A stretch of DNA of 35,616 nt from Actinomycetes bacterium (GTDB taxonomy: Bacteria > Actinomycetota > Actinomycetes > Mycobacteriales > Pseudonocardiaceae): NCBI GenBank assembly GCA_021793175.1, contig JAJYTH010000006.1, positions 1-35,616 of the forward strand, written 5' to 3'. The notes beneath the pieces are model-generated. The model saw only the letters and a program-made list of their open reading frames with translations, was not told the origin of the DNA and made no database searches. The translations under genes and the position numbers were made by a program. Positions 8,499 through 16,992 of the stretch are shown piece after piece. The stretch's first letter is position 1, and every line of letters begins with the position of its first letter.

Positions 8499-8546
8499 CG
8501 CCCATATCTTGGGCGCCGATAACTCAGACAACCCTACATGTAGGCT
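8499..8546 (+). promoter_or_regulatory. tandem NrdR-box-like palindromes upstream of nrdA
   Basis: Box 1 (8499-8514, CGCCCATATCTTGGGC) and box 2 (8531-8546, ACCCTACATGTAGGCT) align with the 16-bp NrdR consensus around its central CWATATATWG core. Their starts are 32 bp apart, the roughly three-helical-turn spacing typical of NrdR operators. Box 2 contains a perfect 12-bp palindrome, CCTACATGTAGG. Both boxes include TANNNT hexamers (TATCTT, TAGGCT), so bound repressor would cover the likely promoter. NrdR is an ATP/dATP-sensing zinc-ribbon repressor; its gene is not in the window. Confidence 0.72.
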
Positions 8547-8585
8547 TCGGTCACCAAGAGCTACAGACAACCGAACACCGGCCGC

Positions 8586-8610
8586 ACTCGCGGGCACCCT
8601 GCCCGCGAGT
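8586..8610 (+). other. strong hairpin in nrdA leader
   Basis: Perfect inverted repeat ACTCGCGGGCA (8586-8596) and TGCCCGCGAGT (8600-8610) with a 3-nt CCC loop, followed 15 nt later by TTTTT (8626-8630) and then the GGAG ribosome site (8633-8636) of nrdA. It lies downstream of the NrdR-like boxes, so it would be transcribed as part of the leader. It could act as an attenuator or a stabilising 5' structure; if the true promoter lies elsewhere it could simply terminate upstream transcription. Confidence 0.5.
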
Positions 8611-8643
8611 CGGTCTCGTGCACCCTTTTTCTGGAGTCGTCAC

Positions 8644-11097
8644 ATGTCAGTGGAAGTCGTCCCGTCCCGCTCCGCCACCGAAACGATCCCGTGGGAGCGG
8701 GTGCACCGGGTCGTCCGGGAGGCCGTCGCGGGCTTACCGGACACGGCGGCCGAGGCAGTCCTGGCGGAGCTGAAACGCAACGTCTACGACGGCATCAGTG
8801 CCGATGAGCTGGCGCTCGCCCAGGTCATGGCCGCCCGCACCCTGGTGGAACGCGAACCCGACTATTCGTTCGTGGCAGCCCGACTGTTGCTGGATTCGCT
8901 GCGCGGCGAGGCCACCGGCTACCTCGCCGGTGAACCCCGACAGCCGGACTATTCGGAGATGGCAGCCGGTTACGCCGACTACTTCCGCGATTACCTGCGT
9001 CGCGCCATCGACCTCCAGCTGCTCGACGAGGAATTGGGCGCCTTCGACCTCGACGTCCTGACCGCAGCGCTGCGCCCCGAACGGGACCTCCACCTCGACC
9101 TGCTCGGACTACAGACGTTGTACGACCGGTATCTGCTGCGCGACCCTCACGCAGGTACCCGATTCGAACTGCCGCAGGCGTTCTTCATGCGTGTGGCGAT
9201 GGGGCTCGCCCTTCGGGAGCCCGAACGGAACTCCAAGGCCGTCGAGTTCTACGAGCTGCTGTCCACATTGCGGTTCATGACGTCCACTCCGACACTGTTC
9301 AACGCGGGAACCCGCCGCCCACAGCTGTCGTCCTGCTTCCTCACCACGGTCTCCGACGACCTCGCGTCCATCTTCACCGGTTACCGCAACAACGCGCTGT
9401 TGGCCAAGTACTCCGGAGGGCTCGGCAACGACTGGACCCCGGTGCGGGGACTCGGTGCGCACATCCGGGGCACCGGCGGCAAGTCCCAGGGCGTCGTGCC
9501 GTTCCTCAAGATCGCCAACGACACGACGGTGGCCGTGAACCAGGGCGGCAAACGCAAGGGCGCCGCGTGTGCCTATCTGGAGACCTGGCACATCGACATC
9601 GAGGAGTTCCTGGACCTGCGCAAGAACACCGGTGACGACCGTAGGCGCACTCACGACATGAACACCGCGAACTGGGTGCCCGACGAGTTCCTACGCCGAG
9701 TGGAGGCCGACGAGGACTGGACCCTGTTCTCCCCCGACGAGGTTCCCGACCTGCACGATCTCTACGGCACCGCGTTCGCCGAACGCTACCGAGCCTACGA
9801 GCAGGCCGCCGACGCGGGCGAGATCCGCGTGTTCCGCCGGGTGAACGCCACACAGCTGTGGCGACGCATGCTGACCATGCTGTTCGAGACCGGCCATCCG
9901 TGGATCACGTTCAAGGACCCGTGCAACCTGCGGTCACCGCAGCAGCACGCGGGCGTGGTGCACTCGTCGAACCTGTGCACGGAGATCACCCTCAACACCA
10001 GCACGGACGAGGTCGCCGTGTGCAACCTGGGGTCGGTCAACCTCGCCCGGCACGTCGGCAAGGACGGGCTGGACGTCGAGGCGCTACGGCAGACGGTGAC
10101 CACCGCGGTCCGGCTGCTCGACAACGTGATCGACATCAACTTCTACACCGTTCCGGAGGCGGAGCGGTCGAATCTGCGCCACCGTCCGGTGGGTCTGGGC
10201 CTCATGGGTTTCTCCGACGCGTTGTTCGAACTGGGCATCCCCCAGGCCTCGGCCGAGGCCGTCGAGTTCGCCGACCGCAGCATGGAAGTACTGAGTTATC
10301 ACGCGATCTCGGCGTCGGCGGACCTCGCCGAGGAGCGAGGCGCCTACTCGTCGTTCGACGGATCGCTGTGGAGTCAGGGCGTCCTGCCGATCGACTCGCT
10401 ACGGCTGCTGGCCGAGGCGCGAGGCGAAGGGGAACTCGACATCGACACCTCGTCCACGCTGGACTGGGACTCACTTCGAAAGCGAGTGCGCACCACCGGG
10501 GTACGCAACTCGAACGTGCTCGCGATCGCTCCCACCGCGACCATCTCCAATATCTGTGGTGTTGGGCAGTCCATCGAGCCGCTGTTCTCGAACCTCTTCG
10601 TCAAGTCGAACATGTCCGGTGAGTTCACCGTGGTGAACCCGTACCTCGTGCGCGACCTCAAGCGGCGTGGCCTGTGGGACGAACGCATGGTGGCGGAACT
10701 GAAGTTGCACGACGGCGTGCTCGGCCCCATCGAGCGAGTGCCCGACGACCTCAAGGAGCTCTACGCGACCGCGTTCGAGTTCGACAGCCGGTGGCTCGTC
10801 GATGCGGCCTCACGGCGACAGAAGTGGATCGACCAGGCACAGTCGCTCAATCTCTACCTCGCCGAACCCAGTGGGCGTGCGCTCGACGCGCTGTACCGGC
10901 ACGCATGGCGACGTGGCCTCAAGACGACCTACTACCTGCGCTCGCGGGCCGCGACCCAGGTGGAGAAGAGCACGTTGCGCGGAACCGACGGGCGCCTCAA
11001 CGCCGTCGCCCCGGCCGTACCCGCCGTACCAGTCGGCGAACCGGCCGCGACCACGGCCTGTCGGATCGACGACCCCGACTGCGAAGCCTGCCAGTGA
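8644..11097 (+). CDS. nrdA: ribonucleoside-diphosphate reductase class I, alpha subunit
   Basis: An 817-aa catalytic subunit that reduces NDPs to dNDPs using a radical supplied by the beta subunit. Active-site residues are present: C231 (QLSSCF), the N443-x-C445-x-E447 triad (SSNLCTE), C460 (VAVCNLGS) and the radical-transfer tyrosines Y763-Y764 (KTTYYLR). The C-terminal C813-x-x-C816 pair is for thioredoxin-type re-reduction. Residues 12-95 align with an ATP-cone, but the usual KRDG segment is replaced by PSRS and some nucleotide contacts are lost. ATG 8644 follows a GGAG 7 nt away. nrdB starts 31 bp downstream. Paired with an R2c-type beta subunit, this is best read as the class Ic alpha partner. 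Confidence 0.95.
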   Translation: MSVEVVPSRSATETIPWERVHRVVREAVAGLPDTAAEAVLAELKRNVYDGISADELALAQVMAARTLVEREPDYSFVAARLLLDSLRGEATGYLAGEPRQPDYSEMAAGYADYFRDYLRRAIDLQLLDEELGAFDLDVLTAALRPERDLHLDLLGLQTLYDRYLLRDPHAGTRFELPQAFFMRVAMGLALREPERNSKAVEFYELLSTLRFMTSTPTLFNAGTRRPQLSSCFLTTVSDDLASIFTGYRNNALLAKYSGGLGNDWTPVRGLGAHIRGTGGKSQGVVPFLKIANDTTVAVNQGGKRKGAACAYLETWHIDIEEFLDLRKNTGDDRRRTHDMNTANWVPDEFLRRVEADEDWTLFSPDEVPDLHDLYGTAFAERYRAYEQAADAGEIRVFRRVNATQLWRRMLTMLFETGHPWITFKDPCNLRSPQQHAGVVHSSNLCTEITLNTSTDEVAVCNLGSVNLARHVGKDGLDVEALRQTVTTAVRLLDNVIDINFYTVPEAERSNLRHRPVGLGLMGFSDALFELGIPQASAEAVEFADRSMEVLSYHAISASADLAEERGAYSSFDGSLWSQGVLPIDSLRLLAEARGEGELDIDTSSTLDWDSLRKRVRTTGVRNSNVLAIAPTATISNICGVGQSIEPLFSNLFVKSNMSGEFTVVNPYLVRDLKRRGLWDERMVAELKLHDGVLGPIERVPDDLKELYATAFEFDSRWLVDAASRRQKWIDQAQSLNLYLAEPSGRALDALYRHAWRRGLKTTYYLRSRAATQVEKSTLRGTDGRLNAVAPAVPAVPVGEPAATTACRIDDPDCEACQ

Positions 11098-11128
11098 CCA
11101 TCGAACCACCATCCGGGAAGGACTCTCG

Positions 11129-12178
11129 TTGAGCCAGAACCTCACCCTCGACTTCGGTGCCGCACGTGTGAACGTGGACGACAAAGCCATGATCAACGCA
11201 CGGGCGGACGTCAACCAGCTGCTGCCGATGAAATACGGTTGGGCGTGGGAGAAGTACCTCGCGGGCTGTGACAACCACTGGATGCCCACCGAGGTGGCTA
11301 TGCAGGCCGACATCGCGCTGTGGAAGTCGCCCGACGGCCTGACCGACGACGAACGGTTGATGCTCGAACGCAATCTCGGGTTCTTCGCCACAGCCGAGTC
11401 GTTGGTGGCCAACAACCTGGTGTTGGCCGTGTACCGGCACCTGACGAACCCCGAGTGTCGCCAGTACCTGCTGCGGCAGGCGTTCGAGGAAGCCGTGCAC
11501 ACCCACACGTTCCAGTACATCTGCGTCAGCCTCGGCCTCGACGAGGGCGAACTGTTCAACGCCTACCGCGAGGTGCCGTCGATCGCGGACAAGGACTCGT
11601 GGGCGTTGCGTTACACCCGCAACCTGGAGAACCCGGACTTCCGCACGGGTACCGTGGAAGCCGACCAGGAGTTCCTGCGTGACCTCGTGGCGTTCTACGT
11701 GGTGTTCGAAGGCATGTGGTTCTACACCGGTTTCGCACAGGTTCTGTCCCTGGGCAGGCGGAACAAGATGGTGGGTATCGCCGAGCAGTACCAGTACATT
11801 CTGCGTGACGAGTCGATTCACCTGAACTTCGGCGTCGACTGCATCAACCAGATCAAGGCCGAGAACCCGCACCTGTGGACTCCGAAGTTCCAGCGAGAGG
11901 TGCGTGACATGCTCGTCGAGGCGTGCGAACTCGAAGTCGCCTACGCCCGCGACACCATGCCGCGGCCGATGCTGGGGTTGTCGGCGGAGCTGTGTGAGCA
12001 GTACATGCACTTCATCACCGACCGCAGGGCCGCCCAACTCGGGCTGGAACCCGTGTTCGGTGAGCGGGAGAACCCGTTCCCGTGGATGTCGGAGGCCATC
12101 GATCTGCGTAAGGAGAAGAACTTCTTCGAGACTCGAGTGACCGACTACCGCAGCGGTGCGGCACTCGCCTGGGACTGA
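11129..12178 (+). CDS. nrdB: ribonucleotide reductase beta subunit, class Ic (R2c, Tyr-to-Phe)
   Basis: A 349-aa ferritin-like R2 protein that stores the oxidising equivalent for nrdA. Metal ligands are E90, E121, H124, E194, E228 and H231. The position that carries the radical tyrosine in class Ia enzymes is F128 (EAVHTHTF; codon 11510-11512). Every ligand sits exactly one residue after its Chlamydia trachomatis counterpart (E89, E120, H123, E193, E227, H230, F127, from memory), and blocks such as [10 protein letters not shown] and NPFPWMSE are shared. Class Ic R2 uses a Mn(IV)/Fe(III) centre instead of a tyrosyl radical. The start is TTG 11129, the only plausible one, 6 nt after GGAAGGA. 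It is in an operon with nrdA. Confidence 0.93.
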   Translation: MSQNLTLDFGAARVNVDDKAMINARADVNQLLPMKYGWAWEKYLAGCDNHWMPTEVAMQADIALWKSPDGLTDDERLMLERNLGFFATAESLVANNLVLAVYRHLTNPECRQYLLRQAFEEAVHTHTFQYICVSLGLDEGELFNAYREVPSIADKDSWALRYTRNLENPDFRTGTVEADQEFLRDLVAFYVVFEGMWFYTGFAQVLSLGRRNKMVGIAEQYQYILRDESIHLNFGVDCINQIKAENPHLWTPKFQREVRDMLVEACELEVAYARDTMPRPMLGLSAELCEQYMHFITDRRAAQLGLEPVFGERENPFPWMSEAIDLRKEKNFFETRVTDYRSGAALAWD

Positions 12179-12194
12179 GCTCGGGCTCCAAAAC

Positions 12195-12250
12195 ACACAG
12201 TGAAGACCGCCCTCGCTTCCTGCTGATGCGTTCGGCGGTCCTCACTGTGT
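12195..12250 (+). terminator. large stem-loop after nrdB
   Basis: Two 17-nt arms, 12195-12211 (ACACAGTGAAGACCGCC) and 12234-12250 (GGCGGTCCTCACTGTGT), pair with a single mismatch around a 22-nt loop, starting 16 nt after the nrdB stop. There is no T tract, as is common for actinobacterial terminators. It most likely ends the nrd transcript and protects its 3' end. Confidence 0.55.
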
Positions 12251-12557
12251 TCATGGTGTTCGCGGCTACTCGGCTTGCGTCGGCTCAACCAGTCGGTAGG
12301 CTGCACGACCGGGTCTTTCGGACCGTTGAGTGGCCGGGCGGGAGCGATCTCGTCACCACCTCCGGGAGCCACCGCTGGGGTTGTACGGAGAGTAGCGTCG
12401 ACTCTCTCCAACCATGCGACTAAACCACCCTTCCAGGCGGTGGACAAGATGCTCATTGCATGATGCGGTGGCAGGGTTCCGGACCGCAGTCCGGAAAAGG
12501 TCGATGACGCGGAACCCGAACAGGCCAGTTCGTCGTCCACAGTGTGCGAGGTGAAAA
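12251..12557. other. intergenic region between nrdB and the PAS-GGDEF-EAL gene
   Basis: No gene is supported here. It holds two further inverted repeats: GGAGAGT paired with ACTCTCTCC around 12389-12412, and the perfect TTCCGGAC (12477-12484) / GTCCGGAA (12489-12496) with a 4-nt loop. It should contain the promoter of the 12558 gene, but no convincing -10/-35 pair or known riboswitch core was recognised. Confidence 0.4.
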
Positions 12558-14444
12558 GTGCGGGAGCCTGGTGACGCACCAGGGCCAGCGGGCATAGCGC
12601 CAGGGCCAGCGGGCATAGCGCGACGCTGGGCGACGCGCCTAGCCGAGGCTGGTGAAACGGTGCTCCCCGTGGAGACACTGGAATCCATGCTGCTCGCGGT
12701 CGCGCAGGAGGCGCAAGCCGAAGCACAAGCGGCCCGAGACGCCGCTGCCCGCCGCTTCATCGACCTCTACGCGGCCACCCCGATCGGGGTGGTGCTCGGT
12801 GACACCGACGGCATCATCCGCGACATCAATCCCGCGCTCGTCCAGCTGCTCGGCCACACACGTTCAGACCTCGTCGGCAAGCCCCTCACATCGCTCGCCG
12901 CCACACCGAGTGATGCGAAGGCGCTCACAGCCGCCCTCGCCGAGTTTTCCCTGCCGGGCCGACGACCGCGTCAGGAACGACTCACGGTCACCCATGCGAA
13001 GGACGGAACACTCCGTGCCCGCCTGACCGTCGCCACCATCGAAGGCTGCGTCGAGGGGGATCCCCATCCCGTACTGATGATCGAGGACATCAACGAACTC
13101 GACCTACTCGGTGAGACTCTGCGCAGGCAGAACGTGCAGGACTCGCTCACAGGCCTGCCCAACTCGTACCACTTCGAGAGCAAACTCGACATGACACTCG
13201 CCGGGGCCACCGACGAACGGATCGCCCTGATCTACCTCGACATCGACGGCTTCAAAGTCATCAACGACGGGCTCGGCCCCGGCGCGGGCGATGAGGTACT
13301 GCGCCAGGTCGCCCGTAAACTGGAAGCCCAGTTCGTCACCCACGACGCGGTGGTGGCACGCCTGTTCGGTGACGGCTTCGCTGTGCTGCTGCGGGGCGAA
13401 CTCGACAACGCCGACGTGGTGGGGCTCGTCGAGGACGCGATGCGGGAGTTGGCCGAACCGGTCTACGTGCAGGGCAAGGGCATCGGCGTCAACGTCAGCG
13501 TCGGCATCGTGGTCACCGAGGCGGCGGGCCACACTCGCGAGGAACTGCATCGCGCGGCCGAGATCACACTGCACCGGGCCAAGGAGAACGGCAAAGCCCA
13601 GTGGATGTTCTTCGAACAGGAACTGCACGACCGTGACCGGCGACGTTACGGCATCGGCGCCACCATCGGCGGCGGCCTGGAGAACGGCCAGTTCGGGGTC
13701 GATTACGAACCGACCGTCAAGCTCGACGGCAGCAATCAGATCGCGGTGGTCAACGCCGTGCTGCGCTGGGACCACCCCGACCATGGCGTATTGAGACCGT
13801 CCGACTTCTCCGACCTGGCCGATACCACGGGCATGACCCCGGCGTTGGGGCAGCTGGTACTCACCCAATCCATGAGCGACGCCGCCGCATGGCACCGGGA
13901 GTTCACCAAAGCACCGGATTTGTGTGTGCGGCTGCCCACCCGGTTCGCCATAGACCCGAATCTGGTGTGCGTCGTACGTACCGAACTGGAGCGCACCGGC
14001 CTGCCGCCGAACAAGCTCCGTATCTGCACCGACAGCATCGCGCTCACCGACCCGCGAGGCGAGGTACTGGAAACGCTGTCGGTGCTCGCCGACCTCAACG
14101 TCAAAATCACGTTGGCGGTCTCCGGCGCGGCCGACCTCGAACTGATCCACCAACATCGACTGCCGGTGGGGTTCCTCATCGTCTCGGGTTCACTGGTCGA
14201 CGCACTCGCCGAGGAAGACACCGGTGATCACGGCGCTCACAGGCACCTTTCCATGCTGCTGGCTCGGGCCCGCGAGCTCGGGATCAACCGCGTCGGTGCC
14301 GATGGTGTGCACAGCGCGGAACACGCGCGTCGACTCGCCGATCTCGGTGTCATCGCAGGACGTGGCAAGCTGTTCGGCGAGGAAGTCGACGCGGCCGGCA
14401 TTCGTTCGATGCTCGCGGGCGCGCCCGTGGGCGTGCGATCATGA
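12558..14444 (+). CDS. PAS-GGDEF-EAL protein with degenerate catalytic motifs
   Basis: A 628-aa protein from GTG 12558. Order: a Pro/Gly/Ala-rich N-terminus with a duplicated heptapeptide; a helical segment (about 35-65); a PAS domain (about 68-180: TPIGVVLGDTDGIIRDIN); a GGDEF domain (about 190-355: DSLTGLPN, DIDGFKVIND); and an EAL domain (about 365-620). The GGDEF signature is replaced by F270-G-D-G-F274, and the EAL signature is N399-A-V401, losing the Glu that binds catalytic metal. Synthesis or hydrolysis of cyclic di-GMP is therefore unlikely; a ligand-sensing or scaffold role is inferred. No membrane segment is seen. The peroxiredoxin gene begins 4 nt after its stop. Confidence 0.82.
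   Translation: MREPGDAPGPAGIAPGPAGIARRWATRLAEAGETVLPVETLESMLLAVAQEAQAEAQAARDAAARRFIDLYAATPIGVVLGDTDGIIRDINPALVQLLGHTRSDLVGKPLTSLAATPSDAKALTAALAEFSLPGRRPRQERLTVTHAKDGTLRARLTVATIEGCVEGDPHPVLMIEDINELDLLGETLRRQNVQDSLTGLPNSYHFESKLDMTLAGATDERIALIYLDIDGFKVINDGLGPGAGDEVLRQVARKLEAQFVTHDAVVARLFGDGFAVLLRGELDNADVVGLVEDAMRELAEPVYVQGKGIGVNVSVGIVVTEAAGHTREELHRAAEITLHRAKENGKAQWMFFEQELHDRDRRRYGIGATIGGGLENGQFGVDYEPTVKLDGSNQIAVVNAVLRWDHPDHGVLRPSDFSDLADTTGMTPALGQLVLTQSMSDAAAWHREFTKAPDLCVRLPTRFAIDPNLVCVVRTELERTGLPPNKLRICTDSIALTDPRGEVLETLSVLADLNVKITLAVSGAADLELIHQHRLPVGFLIVSGSLVDALAEEDTGDHGAHRHLSMLLARARELGINRVGADGVHSAEHARRLADLGVIAGRGKLFGEEVDAAGIRSMLAGAPVGVRS
12580..12621 (+). repeat. perfect in-frame 21-bp tandem duplication
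   Basis: Positions 12580-12600 and 12601-12621 are identical 21-bp units, beginning CAGGGCCAGCG and ending GGCATAGCGC. They encode two back-to-back PGPAGIA-type heptapeptides near the N-terminus of the PAS-GGDEF-EAL protein. The multiple-of-three length keeps the frame, so copy number could vary without breaking the gene. Confidence 0.9.
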
Positions 14445-14448
14445 CGTC

Positions 14449-14907
14449 ATGAAACAGGGAGATCGCGCACCGGATTTCACGCTTCCCGACGGCGACGGCG
14501 AACCGCGGCGACTGTCCGAGTTGCTGCGATCCGGCCCTGTCGTGCTGTTCTTCTACCCCGCGGCCATGACACCCGGCTGCACCGCCGAAACGTGCCACTT
14601 CCGGGACCTGGCCTCGGAGTTCGCCGAAATCGGCGCACAGCCGGTGGGCGTGAGCCCGGACCCGGTGGACAAACAACACCGTTTCGCGGAGGCCCACGGG
14701 ATCGGTTTCCCACTGCTGTCGGATGCCGACGGCACTGTGGCGACACAGTTCGGGGTACGCCGTGGCTTCGGCCCGTTGCGCACCAAGCGACACACCTTCG
14801 TACTCGACACCGACCGCACGGTCCTCGCCGTCGTCCGCAGCGAGTTCCGCATGTCCGTCCACGCCGACAGGGCTCTCGAGGTCCTACGCGCCCACCAACG
14901 GAGTTGA
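14449..14907 (+). CDS. bcp: peroxiredoxin, PrxQ/Bcp type
   Basis: A 152-aa thiol peroxidase that reduces hydrogen peroxide and organic peroxides in the cytosol. The thioredoxin fold starts with GDRAPDFTLPDGDG. The peroxidatic cysteine is C44 in MTPGCTAE and the resolving cysteine is C49 in ETCHF; this five-residue separation on the same helix defines the atypical 2-Cys PrxQ/Bcp group. Length is normal. ATG 14449 lies 4 nt after the stop of the PAS-GGDEF-EAL gene with no clear ribosome site, so translation is probably coupled to it. The reductant is likely a thioredoxin or mycoredoxin system elsewhere in the genome. Confidence 0.9.
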   Translation: MKQGDRAPDFTLPDGDGEPRRLSELLRSGPVVLFFYPAAMTPGCTAETCHFRDLASEFAEIGAQPVGVSPDPVDKQHRFAEAHGIGFPLLSDADGTVATQFGVRRGFGPLRTKRHTFVLDTDRTVLAVVRSEFRMSVHADRALEVLRAHQRS

Positions 14908-14957
14908 TCGGCGCGGCAGTCGCACGACGAGCCCTGTGACGGCCCGAGGCACCTTCC

Positions 14958-14974
14958 GAGCGGGTGGCCCGCTC
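14958..14974. terminator. short hairpin between convergent bcp and LCP genes
   Basis: GAGCGGG-TGG-CCCGCTC, a perfect 7-bp stem with a 3-nt loop, lies in the 65-bp gap between the convergent genes and touches the stop codon of the LCP gene. It could stop transcription from both sides. There is no T tract. Confidence 0.4.
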
Positions 14975-16154
14975 ACTCCATGAGGATGTCCTCGGGTATC
15001 GGCGAATCGGTACGCAGGGCCTCGAACAACGCCTGCGATTTCGCTTCGTCCCAGTACTCGGCGGAGCCCGATGTCACGGGGACCGTGGTGGTGACCACTC
15101 CACCACCGCCGATACCCCGCATGGCCCACGCCAGCCCCATCAGATGATGGAGGTGGTCGCCGCTGTCGAGTGTGAGTGCGTCCGGCACGGCTCCGAGCAG
15201 CGGGAAGACGTCGAACGGGTTGAGCAACGTGGCCGGACTCGCGATCTCACCGGCCAGTGCACCGATGAACTTCCGTTGGTTGGCCACTCGGTCGAGGTCG
15301 GATCGCGGTGTGGCCTCGCTGTAACGCATGCGGACGAAGCCGAGTGCCTGCGCCCCGTCCAGGATCTGAGTGCCCGCGGGGATGACGAGCCCGGTCTTGG
15401 TATCGCGCATTTCCGCCGGAATGTCCATTTCGACACCGCCGATGGCGTCGACCACCTCGGCGAAGCCGCCGAAGCCGATTTCAGCGTAGTGATCGATGCG
15501 AAGCCCTGTGGCCTGTTCCACCGTTTGAGCCAACAGCGGCGCGCCGCCGAACGCGAAAGCGGAGTTGATCTTGTTGACCCCGTGGCCGGGGATCTCGACC
15601 CGCGAGTCGCGAGGCAGGCTGAGCAGCGTCGGGGGCGTGTCGTTGTCCGGGATATGGGCGATCATGATCGTGTCGGTACGTCTACCGCCCGTGTCACCGG
15701 TCGACAGTTCCGCCATCCGTTCCTCGTCGAGCCCCTCACGGGAGTCCGATCCGACGAGCAGCCAGTTCGTCCCCTCACCAGCCGCCGGCCTGCCCTCGTA
15801 GTCACCGGGCAGAGCGTCGATGCGGTTGATGGAGGAATCCAAGTAGAACCACACGACGCCGATGAACAGCATGAACACCAGCAGCAGGCTCAGCAGCACC
15901 TTGCCGAAGGACCACCTTCTGCGAGGTGGGCGTCCTCCGGTGGGAGGCCGCCGTTCGGGCGGTGGTGGCTGTGTGGGCGGGCGAGGCGCTACGCGGGTGG
16001 GTTGCGGCCGCGGCGGCCGAGGCGGTGCCTGCCTGGCACGCTCGCTGCCCGGAACAGGCATCACTCGCGCCTGTTGATGCTGTCTGGGGCCGCGTGGCGG
16101 CCGACGGCCAGGAGGCGGTGGTCGGTATCCCCCCTGATGACTGCCGTAATTCAT
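14973..16154 (-). CDS. LytR-CpsA-Psr (LCP) family cell-wall glycopolymer ligase
   Basis: A 393-aa membrane-anchored protein. Residues 1-80 form a cytoplasmic tail very rich in Pro and Arg. One transmembrane helix follows at about 83-105 (VLLSLLLVFMLFIGVVWFYL), and an extracellular LCP domain begins near 130. Conserved features are NWLLVGSDSRE (R139), the GRRTDTIMIAHI block (R158, R159, D161), LSLPRDSRVEIPGHG (R182) and NKINSAFAFGG. LCP enzymes transfer undecaprenyl-linked polymers, in actinomycetes typically arabinogalactan or teichoic-acid-like chains, to peptidoglycan. ATG 16154 is preferred over GTG 16160 because GGAG sits 5 nt upstream of it and overlaps the GTG. It is convergent with bcp. 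Confidence 0.88.
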   Translation of the reverse strand: MNYGSHQGGYRPPPPGRRPPRGPRQHQQARVMPVPGSERARQAPPRPPRPQPTRVAPRPPTQPPPPERRPPTGGRPPRRRWSFGKVLLSLLLVFMLFIGVVWFYLDSSINRIDALPGDYEGRPAAGEGTNWLLVGSDSREGLDEERMAELSTGDTGGRRTDTIMIAHIPDNDTPPTLLSLPRDSRVEIPGHGVNKINSAFAFGGAPLLAQTVEQATGLRIDHYAEIGFGGFAEVVDAIGGVEMDIPAEMRDTKTGLVIPAGTQILDGAQALGFVRMRYSEATPRSDLDRVANQRKFIGALAGEIASPATLLNPFDVFPLLGAVPDALTLDSGDHLHHLMGLAWAMRGIGGGGVVTTTVPVTSGSAEYWDEAKSQALFEALRTDSPIPEDILME

Positions 16155-16296
16155 GGCCACTCCGATCGCTTCGCGCGGCTGTCACGTCGCGCGCATGTGT
16201 CGTGCTGCGCGCATACCTAACCGCATGCCTCTGTGGCCTAGACGCGCTATCCCCCAATCAGGTTGTTTCGGCCACGGGATCCCTTGTCTCCCGTGT

Positions 16297-16992
16297 TCAG
16301 AGCGGCAAGCACCAGCGATCGGGACGCTTGTGCTCGAACGCGCGCGCCAGCAGGCCGTGTACCGGCACCAATCCCGCGGTCTGAACCGTGAACTCCGCGG
16401 CCAACCTGTTCCACAACGCCGGCCTGCGTAGCAACGCGTGGTTCTCGGCGGTGACATCGAACCGCGCCAGCCGGGCGGCACAGGCGTCGGCACGCTCGGC
16501 GTATCGATAGGAGTCCTCCGGCCGCGTCACCCGATCGAGTGTGCCGTGGGCGATCACCACATCGCGGTCGGCCACGGACTCGACCGGCTCGTCGTCCGGC
16601 GTCCACGGCGCGAACGCGCACGCCCCGCGTACCGCCTCGTCGTCGCACACCCGCAACGCCACACGCCCGCCCATCGAGTGCCCCACCAGCACGATCGGCA
16701 GATCCGCCCGTTCGGCCCTGATGATCTCCAGCGCCCACCGCGCGTCATGCACCGGATGACATTCGGGCTCGTTCCAGCCTCGGACGCGGTTACGCAACAC
16801 CCGTACCTCCAGGCCGAGCCGTGCTCCCGCCGCCCAGATCGCATGCGCCACCGGCATCATCCGGAGATATGCCAGCCTCCACGGCCGCACCACCTCGGCA
16901 CCGTACTCGGCACCGCCGTGCAGCACGAGCGCCACGGCCCTCGGCCGCGATGTCCGCGCGGGCAAGGTGGTCAACACCGGAGGCCGGGTCAT
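16297..16992 (-). CDS. alpha/beta hydrolase
   Basis: A 231-aa serine hydrolase of the alpha/beta fold. The nucleophile elbow is VGHSMGG near residue 104, an oxyanion-side HGG motif occurs at LVLHGGAEYG, the acidic residue is probably the Asp of AHGTLDRV, and the catalytic His is probably in ENHALLRR near residue 185. It has no signal peptide, so it is probably cytosolic. The start codon overlaps the stop of the upstream ABC exporter gene (ATGA, 16989-16992), so the two are co-translated and may act on the same lipid or xenobiotic substrate. The actual substrate is not predictable. Confidence 0.82.
   Translation of the reverse strand: MTRPPVLTTLPARTSRPRAVALVLHGGAEYGAEVVRPWRLAYLRMMPVAHAIWAAGARLGLEVRVLRNRVRGWNEPECHPVHDARWALEIIRAERADLPIVLVGHSMGGRVALRVCDDEAVRGACAFAPWTPDDEPVESVADRDVVIAHGTLDRVTRPEDSYRYAERADACAARLARFDVTAENHALLRRPALWNRLAAEFTVQTAGLVPVHGLLARAFEHKRPDRWCLPL

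Noticed and set aside
7402-8643. Large N-terminal extension of the NrdA reading frame
   Set aside because: It overlaps the monooxygenase gene; ATG 8644 has a ribosome site, and homology starts at the ATP-cone just after it.
8447-8643. Cobalamin riboswitch before nrdA, as known for some Streptomyces nrd operons
   Set aside because: The 197-bp gap has no recognisable B12-box sequence and is largely taken up by NrdR-like boxes and a simple hairpin.
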